This document shows positions 1 to 6,522 of a stretch of 13,693 bases of DNA, in pieces. The stretch spans positions 1-13,693 of the forward strand of contig JAITCV010000188.1 in the NCBI GenBank assembly GCA_031282905.1, read 5' to 3'. Origin of the DNA: Azoarcus sp. Its GTDB lineage: Bacteria > Pseudomonadota > Gammaproteobacteria > Burkholderiales > Rhodocyclaceae. The position numbers and the translations under genes were made by a program. Below the pieces are notes generated by a model. That model ran no database searches and was not told the DNA's origin. It worked only from the letters and a program-made list of their open reading frames with translations. Numbering within the stretch: position 1 is the stretch's first letter; each line of letters starts with the position of its first letter.

Positions 1-710
1 GCACCATGCAGGTGTCCTCGACCCGTTTCATGCCGGTGAGTTTTCCGGGTTCCGAGATATTCGACAATACACGCAACTTCGACGACGCGCCCACCGCGTT
101 CAAGGGCAATGGCAACAGCACGTCTTCGGATATCTCGGTCGCTTTTTATCCACAGCCACCCGCTCAGGACGATACGGGAAAGCGTTATGAAATCAGCACA
201 GCCGATGGCATCAATTACGATGTCGTCGAATACCAGCCGGGCAATCCTTCTCCGCGACCAGTGACAAGCATATTGGGCGGCGGCACGGTGACTTTCGACG
301 GTATCGAAGTGACGATTTCCGGTGTGGGCGAGCCGGGGGACGTTTTCGAAGTATTCGTTCCCTCGAAAAACGTCTTCGAAAACATGGCGTTGTTCGTCGA
401 TAGCCTGGAGCGGCCCGGTGTGGCGGGGGTCATCGGCGGCGTGGAATTCATCATCGGCAACATCGATGCCGCGCTGGAGACCGCGCTGCGGGCGCGGGCG
501 CAGATCGGCTCGCAATTGGTGGAACTCGAACAATTGAAGGATTTCGGCAGCGAACTGGATCTGGAATACGCCAGCACGCTGTCGCGCCTGCAAGATGTGG
601 ATTACGCCGATGCCATTTCCCGCCTGACCCAGCAGCAGACTTTCCTCGAAGCCGCGCAACAATCGTTCATGAAAGTGAGCGGTTTGTCGCTGTTCAATTT
701 CCTCTCCTGA
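1..710 (+). CDS. flgL: Flagellar hook-filament junction protein FlgL (C-terminal part)
   Basis: FlgL (HAP3) is exported by the flagellar type III system and joins the hook to the filament. The reading frame is open to the left edge, so the N-terminal part lies outside the window; the ATG at position 6 is probably an internal methionine. The clearest evidence is the C-terminal helix, with LQDVDYADAISRL followed by QQTFLEAAQQSFMKVSGLSL and FNFLS at the extreme end. This matches the conserved D0 helix of FlgL and flagellin-like proteins (Q..L.AAQ.S..K..GLSLF). Before it are a coiled-coil-like stretch (IGNIDAALETALRARAQIGS) and a beta-rich D1/D2-type region containing the PGSEIFDN motif typical of FlgL. 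About 234 residues are visible, against roughly 300-450 for complete family members. The gene would normally follow flgK. The next gene starts 12 bases downstream, so the two are probably co-transcribed. Confidence 0.93.
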   Translation, partial: TMQVSSTRFMPVSFPGSEIFDNTRNFDDAPTAFKGNGNSTSSDISVAFYPQPPAQDDTGKRYEISTADGINYDVVEYQPGNPSPRPVTSILGGGTVTFDGIEVTISGVGEPGDVFEVFVPSKNVFENMALFVDSLERPGVAGVIGGVEFIIGNIDAALETALRARAQIGSQLVELEQLKDFGSELDLEYASTLSRLQDVDYADAISRLTQQQTFLEAAQQSFMKVSGLSLFNFLS

Positions 711-722
711 GCGGAGGCGGCG

Positions 723-1184
723 ATGAAACGGATCATCCTGTTGCTGCCGCTGGCCGCGCTGATGACGTCCTGCGCCTGGCTGCGGGAGAACGACGTGGAG
801 GTCGCGGCAGGCGTGGGGGGCTATGTGGCGTTGAGCAAACTGGGCGCCACCCCCGAAATCATCGCGGGCGGGCTGATTGCCTACGCCATGTACGACCCGT
901 TTTCGCCACAGTGGTCGATCCGGGTGGTCGAGATCGACCACGAGCGCCGCCGCATCGAATTGCGCATGAAGCGTTTCAGCACGGGCGGCGACGGCGAAGC
1001 CCGCCAGGTTTTCATGCGCGTCGCGCGCCAATTGGCGGAGGAAGGCGGGGACGATGGCATGGCCTATGCCGGCTTCGACGAACTGCGTTATGAAGAAGGA
1101 ATCGAATCGTCCCGTCCCCTTGCCCAGCGCGTGGCGGACGGCGAAATCCGCCTGGTGAAATCGCGCCAGTTTCCGCAGTTGTAG
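723..1184 (+). CDS. Small predicted lipoprotein of unknown function
   Basis: The 153-residue product starts MKRIILLLPLAALMTSCAWL: a lysine/arginine N-region, a hydrophobic core and a lipobox-like MTSC. Signal peptidase II cleavage before Cys17 and lipid anchoring are therefore predicted. Next comes a glycine/alanine-rich, weakly hydrophobic segment (about residues 27-58, GVGGYVALSKLGATPEIIAG and IAYAMYDPFSP). The soluble C-terminal domain, about residues 60-148, contains the striking MKRFSTGGDGEARQVFMRVA and a YEEGIESSRPLAQRVADGEI stretch. These look like a conserved domain, but I cannot name a family. A strong Shine-Dalgarno GGAGG at 713-717 precedes the ATG by 5 bases, and the gene lies 12 bases after flgL. 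It could be the last gene of a flagellar operon, although a flagellar role is only inferred from position. It converges on pepP, with 34 bases between the two stop codons. Confidence 0.75.
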   Translation: MKRIILLLPLAALMTSCAWLRENDVEVAAGVGGYVALSKLGATPEIIAGGLIAYAMYDPFSPQWSIRVVEIDHERRRIELRMKRFSTGGDGEARQVFMRVARQLAEEGGDDGMAYAGFDELRYEEGIESSRPLAQRVADGEIRLVKSRQFPQL

Positions 1185-1218
1185 CAGGACGGATCTGGCG
1201 CCGCGCGCCGCAATCCTG
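1185..1218. terminator. Possible bidirectional terminator hairpin between convergent genes
   Basis: The 34 bases between the two convergent stop codons can fold into a nested stem. The outer arms are CAGGA (1185-1189) and TCCTG (1214-1218). The inner arms are GGCGC (1197-1201) and GCGCC (1205-1209) around a 3-base loop. There is no T-run on either side, so intrinsic termination is only a possibility. Position and symmetry are the main argument. Confidence 0.3.
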
Positions 1219-2532
1219 TTATGCCGTTTCCATCAAGGCTTCGATCTCGCCGATTTCACGCGGCGCGCCCTGAGTGAGATATTCGCAGCCGTCCGCCGTG
1301 ACCAGCGCGTCGTCCTCGATGCGGATGCCGATGTTCCAGAAAGCTTCCGGTACGTCATCCGCGGGACGGATGTAGGCGCCCGGCTCGACGGTGAGCACCA
1401 TGCCCGGCGCGAAGGGCCGCCATTGTCCCGCGAGCTTGTACTGGCCGACGTCATGCACGTCCATGCCCAGCCAATGGCCGGTGCGGTGCATGTAGAAGCG
1501 GCGGTAGTCGCCCCTTTCGATGACATCGTCAACGCGCCCCCCCAGCAGGCCGAGGTCGATGAAGCCCTGGGCCAGCACGGCCACCGCCGCGTCATGCGGC
1601 GCGTTCCAATTCGCGCCGGGGCGAATGGCATCGCGCGCGGCATGGTTGGCGGCGAGCACGAGCTGGTAGACATCGCGCTGCGCGCCGGAGAAGCGCCCAC
1701 TGACCGGAAAGCTGCGGGTGATGTCGGATGCGTAGCCGTCGAGTTCGCAGCCCGCGTCGATCAACAGCAATTCGCCGTCCAGCATCTGGCGCGCGTTGTC
1801 GACATAATGGAGCACGCAGGCGTTGGCGCCACTGGCGACGATCGACGAATAGGCCGGAAACTGGCTGCCTCCGGCGCGAAAGGCATGGAGCAATTCAGCT
1901 TCGATTTCGTATTCGAAGCGACCGGGACGGGTGGCCCGCATCGCCCGGACATGCGCGGCGGCGGTGATCTCCCCCGCGCGGCGCATGAGGGCGATCTCGG
2001 TCTCATCCTTGATCAGGCGCATCTCGTCGACCACCGCCGCAACGCTGTGGATGCTCGTCGGCGCGCCCGTACCGGCGCGGCTGTTGGCGCGGGCGGTGTT
2101 GAGCGCGGCCATGACGCGCTTGTCCCATGCGCAATCATGGCCGATGTTCGTCCACAACGCGGGCTGATCGGCCAGCAGCCCAGGCAGGCGCTGGTCGAGT
2201 TCGCCGATCGGCCATGCTTCGTCGAAATCGAAAAGTTCGGCGGCGGCCTGCGGGCCATGGCGATGACCCGTCCAGATTTCCTGTTCCTCGTTCTTGGCCC
2301 GGCAAAAAAGAATCTGCCGCGGCGTGGCGCCCGCGACCAACACGAGCACGGCCTCGGGTTCACGAAAGCCGGTGAGATACCAGAACGAACTGTCGGGGCG
2401 GTAGGGATAAGGATTGCCGTTGTTGCGCTCGCACTCGGGCGCGGTGGCAATCAGCGCGACGCCGCCGCGCGCCTGCATGTAATCAACGAGACGCGCGCGG
2501 CGGGCGGGGAAAGGGAAAGAAGGACTGTTCAT
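1219..2532 (-). CDS. pepP: Xaa-Pro aminopeptidase (aminopeptidase P, PepP)
   Basis: This cytoplasmic metallopeptidase removes the N-terminal residue from peptides whose second residue is proline. The product has an N-terminal creatinase/AMP_N domain (YPYRPDSSFWYLTGF, EPEAVLVLV) and a C-terminal pita-bread M24 catalytic domain. All five expected dinuclear metal ligands are present in family order: the Asp of LLLIDAGCE, the Asp of YASDITRSFPV, the second His of HRTGHWLGMDVHDVG, the Glu of LTVEPGAY, and the Glu of IGIRIEDD. The length, 437 residues from the chosen ATG, is normal for PepP. I chose the ATG at 2532 because the protein from there (MNSPSFPFPARRARL) lines up with the usual PepP N-terminus. 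An ATG at 2565, overlapping the lplT stop by one base (TGATG), would add 11 residues and suggests translational coupling. The Shine-Dalgarno sequence is weak for both. The gene is the second of an lplT-pepP operon. Confidence 0.95.
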   Translation of the reverse strand: MNSPSFPFPARRARLVDYMQARGGVALIATAPECERNNGNPYPYRPDSSFWYLTGFREPEAVLVLVAGATPRQILFCRAKNEEQEIWTGHRHGPQAAAELFDFDEAWPIGELDQRLPGLLADQPALWTNIGHDCAWDKRVMAALNTARANSRAGTGAPTSIHSVAAVVDEMRLIKDETEIALMRRAGEITAAAHVRAMRATRPGRFEYEIEAELLHAFRAGGSQFPAYSSIVASGANACVLHYVDNARQMLDGELLLIDAGCELDGYASDITRSFPVSGRFSGAQRDVYQLVLAANHAARDAIRPGANWNAPHDAAVAVLAQGFIDLGLLGGRVDDVIERGDYRRFYMHRTGHWLGMDVHDVGQYKLAGQWRPFAPGMVLTVEPGAYIRPADDVPEAFWNIGIRIEDDALVTADGCEYLTQGAPREIGEIEALMETA

Positions 2533-2564
2533 TGCATGCTCGTATTCGAAGCTGGCGAGGCTCA

Positions 2565-3812
2565 TCAATGGATGTCATCGAGCTGGGCCACGGAATCGAA
2601 TTTGCGCTGGTTGGCGTCGTGCCAGAGTTTGATCATGAACATGGTGCCCGCAAGGAAGAAACCGAAAAGGTAGATCACGGTGTTGATCGAAAAATCGAGC
2701 CACACCAGAAACGCATAACCTGAAAGCATCAGCAGGATGGAGAGGTTCTCGTTGAAGTTCTGCACCGAAATCGAATGCCCCGCGCCCATCAGCACATGGC
2801 CGCGATGCTGGAGCAAGGCGTTCATCGGCACGACGAAAAAACCGGCCAGCATGCCGATGACAACCAGCAGCACCTTGGCGAGGTTGGCATCGTAGACATG
2901 GGGCATGATCAGCATCACCACGCCCATGGCGATGCCCAGCGGAATGACCGTCACCGATCTGCGCATGCTGACGAGACGCGCGGCAAGCACCGCGCCGACG
3001 GCGATGCCACCGGTGAGCGTGCCCTGCAACAGCGTGGAAGCAGACAGATCAAGGCCAAGGTTGAGCGCGGACCATTCAATGAGGATGAACTGGAGCGTCT
3101 GGGCCGCCCCCCAGAAAAGCGTGGTGACCGCAAGCGTGATCTGGCCAAGCTTGTCGCGCCACAGCAGCTTCAGGCAGTGGGCGAAATCGTGGAACAAGTA
3201 AATGGGATTGTTTTTCAGCGGTTTGTGGTCGACGCCGGTGTCGGGGATGAACAGGTTGAAGAACGCGGCAAGCAGGTAGAAGGTGCCGACGACGATGATG
3301 CCCGCCCGCGCGGCGCTGTCGATGGCGGGCAGGCTCAAGCCGAGTATCCAGGCGGTCACATCATCACGCACCAGGAATCCGCCCACGAGCGCGCCCAGGA
3401 TGATCGCGCCCACGGTGAGGCCCTCGATCCAGCCGTTGGCGACCACCAGCAGGCGGTGGGGCAGGTACTCGGTCAGGATGCCGTACTTCGCGGGCGAATA
3501 GGCCGCCGCGCCCAGGCCGATGATGGCGTAGGAGACGAATGGGTGAACGCCGAAGAAAAGCAGCATGCAACCGCCGATCTTGATCGTGTTGCTGATCAGC
3601 ATCACCCGCCATTTCGGCATCGAATCGGCGAAAGCACCGACGAAGGCGGCAAGCGCCACGTAGGAAACGGCGAAATAGAGCTTGAGCAGAGGTTCATGGA
3701 AGGCCGGAGCGTCTGCGGCCTTTAGCATGCCGATGGCAATAATGAGCGCTGCGTTGTCGGCGAACGCGGAGAAAAACTGCGCCGCCATGATGATGTAAAA
3801 GCCGAGAGGCAT
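2565..3812 (-). CDS. lplT: Lysophospholipid transporter LplT (MFS)
   Basis: LplT is an inner-membrane major-facilitator protein that flips lysophospholipids inward for re-acylation. The 415-residue product is hydrophobic with about 12 predicted membrane segments. It has LplT hallmarks: FFSAFADNAALI in the first helix, a motif-A-like loop AFADSMPKWRVM between helices 2 and 3, SPAKYGILTEYLPHRLLVVA (PAKYGI-TE) after helix 4, and GAGHSISVQNFNENLSILLM near the C-terminus. These last signatures are highly specific for the family. I chose the ATG at 3812; a GTG at 3827 would add five residues (MVRST), and neither has a convincing Shine-Dalgarno. In enterobacteria lplT is coupled to aas (acyltransferase / acyl-ACP synthetase). 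Here the next gene is pepP, and no aas is visible in the window. A plausible promoter lies about 40-65 bases upstream. Confidence 0.93.
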   Translation of the reverse strand: MPLGFYIIMAAQFFSAFADNAALIIAIGMLKAADAPAFHEPLLKLYFAVSYVALAAFVGAFADSMPKWRVMLISNTIKIGGCMLLFFGVHPFVSYAIIGLGAAAYSPAKYGILTEYLPHRLLVVANGWIEGLTVGAIILGALVGGFLVRDDVTAWILGLSLPAIDSAARAGIIVVGTFYLLAAFFNLFIPDTGVDHKPLKNNPIYLFHDFAHCLKLLWRDKLGQITLAVTTLFWGAAQTLQFILIEWSALNLGLDLSASTLLQGTLTGGIAVGAVLAARLVSMRRSVTVIPLGIAMGVVMLIMPHVYDANLAKVLLVVIGMLAGFFVVPMNALLQHRGHVLMGAGHSISVQNFNENLSILLMLSGYAFLVWLDFSINTVIYLFGFFLAGTMFMIKLWHDANQRKFDSVAQLDDIH

Positions 3813-3849
3813 CGTGCTGCGAACCACTTGATTTCGGACGGAGGGCGAA

Positions 3850-3877
3850 CTTATACCACGAAGAACGCAGGCGTCAG
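3850..3877 (-). promoter_or_regulatory. Putative sigma-70 extended -10 promoter of lplT-pepP
   Basis: Read on the - strand, CTGACG (3877-3872; four matches to TTGACA) is followed after 16 bases by TATAAG (3855-3850; five matches to TATAAT). The -10 is preceded by TGG, giving the extended -10 form TG-N-TATAAG. Transcription would start near 3843, leaving a leader of about 30 bases before the lplT ATG. This is seen in sequence only; no conservation check was possible. Confidence 0.42.
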
Positions 3878-3988
3878 AGGACAGATTGTCTATCCGGCGT
3901 GACGCGCCGAAGGATGAAACTCCCCTTTTGGCCTACGGCCACTTCTCCCCGCAGGGGGAAGAAGGAAAAACACGCGGCTTCCGGGAGG

Positions 3989-4018
3989 GCTTTTCCCCTT
4001 CTCCTTTACGGGAAAAGC
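3989..4018. repeat. 9-bp inverted repeat / hairpin
   Basis: GCTTTTCCC (3989-3997) and GGGAAAAGC (4010-4018) are perfect inverted repeats around a 12-base loop. Just upstream, 3942-3964 carries a related CTTCTCCCC / GGGGGAAG pairing, so the two may belong to one repeat unit. No T-run follows on either strand, so a simple intrinsic terminator is not supported, although the element lies between the LRV gene and lplT where transcripts should end. Confidence 0.4.
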
Positions 4019-4082
4019 GCCTGCGGGGCGGTCGGGTGATGAGATGCGCTGGATATTTGTCACTTGGCTCCTGTCTCCCTAT

Positions 4083-4120
4083 CGTCATTGTGAGGCGCGC
4101 AAGCGACGTGGCAATCCATG
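4083..4120. repeat. Dispersed intergenic-repeat-like element
   Basis: The block begins CGTCATTGTGAGGCGCGCAA and ends CGACGTGGCAATCCATG. It resembles the CGTCATTGCGAG...GGCAATCC short repeat that is common, often in inverted pairs, in the intergenic DNA of many proteobacteria. Only one copy is visible. A weak echo (GCAATCCATGCGACGC) lies at about 4230-4245. The assignment rests on recognition of the consensus, not on copy number in this genome. Confidence 0.4.
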
Positions 4121-4295
4121 GGGGCGGTTCAACGGTCCGAAACGTAGCTGGGGCGAGGCATGCCTGCCCTGAAGATGGATATCGTGCCGGGTTGTTGCGC
4201 GCGCCGAACGCCTCATCCGCAGCGCCGCAGCAATCCATGCGACGCTTCAGCCATCGGAATCGCCCAATCTTCCTTTTTCCTCCCCGGTGGAGAAG

Positions 4296-4460
4296 GTGGC
4301 CGACGGCGGTGCGCGCCTCATGACGATCTGCCATTCCTGGATGCACCGCTTCCGAAAGCTCGTCCCCCATTATGAGAAGACCGATTTGTCTTACTGCGCA
4401 CGGCTGCATCTTGCCGCAGCCATGATCACCCTCGACAAAGTCATGCTTATTTACGGATAG
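4296..4460 (+). pseudogene. IS5-family transposase, C-terminal remnant
   Basis: One + frame reads ICHSWMHRFRKLVPHYEKTD, then LSYCARLHLAAAMITLDKVM and LIYG, followed by TAG at 4458-4460. This is recognisably the end of an IS5-type DDE transposase. The family pattern is ERT-SWM-RFRKLV-RYEKTD-SYLALLHLAAAMI, which contains the last catalytic Glu. Here the segment upstream of HSWM is scrambled. The expected RWVVERT is not in the same frame, although a PPRW appears in a neighbouring frame at about 4281-4290, implying a frameshift or small indels, and no start codon or N-terminal DDE part remains. The best-supported part is 4326-4460. It cannot encode an active transposase. The terminal inverted repeats of the original element were not identified. 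Confidence 0.7.
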
Positions 4461-4596
4461 GCACGAACTCCGCTTTGAAATCAGGTCGGTGCGTTGGACG
4501 GCCCTGAAGGGCTGCCGCTAATGTAGCGTTTCACGCTAATTGAACCTTATGAATTCAACCATGAAAATGCCTGAAGACATAGCAATGGCGCCGTTT

Positions 4597-4641
4597 TGTA
4601 GGGGCGCGCGCGCCCGCGGGCGCATGCAATGCGCCCCTACA
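4597..4641. repeat. Nested palindromic GC-rich repeat (REP-like)
   Basis: The outer arms TGTAGGGGCGC (4597-4607) and GCGCCCCTACA (4631-4641) are a perfect 11-bp inverted repeat. Inside lies a second, perfect 14-bp palindrome GCGCCCGCGGGCGC (4610-4623). The GCATGCAATGCGCCCCTACA half matches a short intergenic repeat type seen in many bacterial genomes. It sits 40 bases past the stop codon of the LRV gene, so it could act as a mRNA 3'-end structure. There is no T-run in the direction of that gene. Confidence 0.6.
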
Positions 4642-4681
4642 GGCGTTATCGTCGACCCAAAGTCCTGTCAAAAATAAGACA

Positions 4682-6376
4682 CTAATTTCCTGCTGGCATT
4701 TTCTTTCGTTTCTTCTCTTCAGCACGAAACCGTCGCAAGGCCTCTTGCCCCACTCCAACATCCAAGTCTTCGGCCAGCACGGCCAAGATATCGTGTGGCG
4801 TGCTGGGGTTTTGCGTCAAGGCGAAGCGGACGCTCGAATTGTCATCTTCGACAAGCAGGATCAGGGTATTCATCGGAGTGGCGGGATTGCTCGCAATCGC
4901 GCGACGCACATTCCAGTCATTATCCCCCGCCAGAACACGCAGGACATCCACCGGCATGGCAGGATTTTCCGCCACCGCGCAACGAACGTTCGGATCCTTA
5001 TCTTTGGCAAGCAAAATCAGGATATCGAGTGACGCATTGGGGTGTTTCGCCACGGCGAGACGGATAGGGGAAATGTCATCTTCAGCAAGCACGGTCAGGA
5101 TATCGTGTGACGCATTGGGGTGTTGCGCCACGGCGAAACGGATAGGGGAAAAGTCATCTTCAGCAAGTATGGTCAGGATATCGTGTGGGATCGTGCGATT
5201 TTCCGTCACCGTACAACGAACACCCAAATTTTCATCCTTCGCCCAAATGCGCAGGGTTTCCACCGTAATTGCGGGATTTCCCACAATGAAGTAACGCAAA
5301 AATCCATCAAACCTTGCCGCCAAATCGTGCAGAAGTTCCACCGGCGCGGCGGGATTTCTCGCGATCATGTGATGCACATCCAGATCTTCATCCTCCGCCA
5401 ATATGCGTAGAAATTCCGCCGGCGTGGCGGAATTTCCCGCAACCCTGCAACGTACATTCTTATCTTTATCCTTCGCCAGTATGCACAGACTTTCCACTGG
5501 AGTGGAAATATTTTCCGCAACCACGCCACGCACGCGCCGACTTCTATCCTTCGCCCAAATGCGCAGGGTTTCCACCGGAACAGCGGGGTTTTTCGCCACC
5601 GCACGACGCACCGCCGAAGCTGCATCCTTCGCCAAAACATACAGGGTTTTCAATGGAGTCGCCGGATTTCCCGCCACCGCGCTGCGTACATACCAGTCTT
5701 TATCCTCCGCCAGCAGACACAGCGTTTCCACTGCAACGGCGGGATTTTCCGCCACCGCCGAACGCACATCATCCTCTTCATCCTCCGCCAGTATGCGCAG
5801 GGTTTCCTCCGGAATGGCGGGATTTTCCGCAACAGCCCAACGCACGAAATTGATATCATCCTCCGCCAGAACACACAGCATTTCCACCGGCGTGGCGGGA
5901 TTTTGCGCGACCATGCAACGCACATCCTCATCTTCATCTTCCGCCAAAATGCGCAGGGTTTCCTCCGGAAGGTCGGGATTTTTCGCAACAGCCCAACGCA
6001 CGAGATCGATCTCATCCTTCGCCAGAACGCACAGGATTTCCACCGGCGTGACGGGATTGTGCGCGACCATGCAACGCACATCCCCATCTTCATCCTCCGC
6101 CAAAAGGCGCAGGATTTCCACCGGCATGGCGGGATTTCCCGCAACCATGCAGCGCACATATCTGTTTCCATCCTTCGCCCAAATGCGCAGCGTTTTCACC
6201 GGAATAGCAATATTTCTCGCAACCGCGCAACGCACATCCCAATCCTCATCCATTGCCAAAATGCTTAGGATGTCTGCCGGCGTGGCGGGATTTCTCGCAA
6301 CCTCACAGCGCTCCTCTACATCTACGCTTTGCGCCATGCGGCGTAGCTGTTCCTTTGAAAGACCGTTTTCGTTCAT
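4682..6376 (-). CDS. Leucine-rich-repeat-variant (LRV) solenoid protein, 20 repeats
   Basis: The 564-residue product is almost entirely tandem 26-residue repeats. The consensus is VR-AVA-NPA-PVETL-ILAEDED: an Asn-Pro turn after the first helix, then a Leu-rich second helix ending Leu-Ala-Glu/Lys-Asp. Twenty repeats run in unbroken register over residues 22-541. Before them is a short cap (MNENGLSKEQLRRMAQSVDV), and after them a charged tail (ALRRFRAEEKKRKK). The pattern fits LRV (Pfam LRV, known from an Azotobacter vinelandii protein) and predicts a right-handed helical solenoid for protein-protein binding. The N-terminal Fe-S cysteine cluster described in some LRV proteins is not visible here. 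There is no signal peptide, so it is probably cytoplasmic. The start at 6376 has AGGA at good spacing; an ATG at 6391 overlaps the upstream short ORF as ATGA. The gene is visibly less GC-rich than its neighbours. Partner and role are unknown. Confidence 0.82.
   Translation of the reverse strand: MNENGLSKEQLRRMAQSVDVEERCEVARNPATPADILSILAMDEDWDVRCAVARNIAIPVKTLRIWAKDGNRYVRCMVAGNPAMPVEILRLLAEDEDGDVRCMVAHNPVTPVEILCVLAKDEIDLVRWAVAKNPDLPEETLRILAEDEDEDVRCMVAQNPATPVEMLCVLAEDDINFVRWAVAENPAIPEETLRILAEDEEDDVRSAVAENPAVAVETLCLLAEDKDWYVRSAVAGNPATPLKTLYVLAKDAASAVRRAVAKNPAVPVETLRIWAKDRSRRVRGVVAENISTPVESLCILAKDKDKNVRCRVAGNSATPAEFLRILAEDEDLDVHHMIARNPAAPVELLHDLAARFDGFLRYFIVGNPAITVETLRIWAKDENLGVRCTVTENRTIPHDILTILAEDDFSPIRFAVAQHPNASHDILTVLAEDDISPIRLAVAKHPNASLDILILLAKDKDPNVRCAVAENPAMPVDVLRVLAGDNDWNVRRAIASNPATPMNTLILLVEDDNSSVRFALTQNPSTPHDILAVLAEDLDVGVGQEALRRFRAEEKKRKKMPAGN
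4754..6313 (-). repeat. Twenty tandem 78-bp coding repeats
   Basis: The repeat region of the LRV gene is exactly 20 x 78 bp with no indel. Neighbouring copies differ greatly in age. The 78-bp stretches 5031-5108 and 5109-5186 differ at only 5 positions. The two-repeat block 5768-5923 closely matches 5924-6079 at both DNA and protein level (VRCMVA...LCVLA followed by VRWAVA...LRILAED in each). Because the period is a multiple of three, long open frames also appear on the opposite strand; these are by-products. Confidence 0.9.
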
Positions 6377-6387
6377 GGCATTTCCTT

Positions 6388-6522
6388 TCATTCCTCATTT
6401 TCCACGCAAAACCGTTGCAAGGCCGCTTGTTCCACCTCGGGATTCAAGTCTTCGGCCAGCACGACCAGGATGTCAAGTGGCGGATAACTGTTCCACCGCA
6501 AAACACGCTTTTTATTTCTCAT
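6388..6522 (-). pseudogene. Truncated LRV paralogue (44-residue C-terminal remnant)
   Basis: The ORF encodes 44 residues. Its second half, PPLDILVVLAEDLNPEVEQA then ALQRF, aligns with the last repeat and tail of the full LRV protein (TPHDILAVLAEDLDVGVGQE then ALRRF). At DNA level the two share an exact 19-base match (6445-6463 and 4763-4781). It has a good Shine-Dalgarno (AAGGGA) before the ATG at 6522; an ATG at 6543 is also in frame. Its TGA overlaps the alternative LRV start as ATGA, so it could be translated as a leader and couple translation to the LRV gene. I interpret it as the leftover end of a second, upstream LRV gene. A small functional single-repeat protein is less likely. Confidence 0.55.

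Larger units (their letters stand above)
3878..4681. other. Gene-free, repeat-rich intergenic mosaic (about 800 bases)
   Basis: No convincing intact gene lies here. The open frames are short, lack Shine-Dalgarno sequences and translate into low-complexity or repeat-derived peptides. The region holds several stem-loops: TGGCC-TAC-GGCCA at 3929-3941, the 9-bp hairpin at 3989-4018, GGCTGC/GCAGCC at 4402-4421, and TAGCGT-TTC-ACGCTA at 4524-4538. It also holds a dispersed-repeat-like block at 4083-4120, an IS5-type transposase remnant ending at 4460, and a nested palindrome at 4597-4641. It separates the LRV gene from lplT, both on the - strand. I interpret it as an accumulation site for decayed mobile and repetitive DNA. 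Confidence 0.65.

Noticed and set aside
2775..3725. A 316-residue + strand ORF antisense to lplT
   Set aside because: The low-complexity His/Gln/Asp-rich composition mirrors codons of a membrane protein on the other strand; lplT is firmly identified.
3933..4409. A 158-residue - strand ORF in the repeat-rich gap
   Set aside because: It reads through the hairpin and dispersed-repeat blocks and across the transposase remnant in the wrong strand; the peptide resembles repeat-derived spurious proteins.
4754..6313. CRISPR array suggested by regular 78-bp spacing of similar sequence
   Set aside because: There are no identical direct repeats separated by unique spacers; the whole unit repeats, codes continuously in one frame and gives LRV protein repeats.
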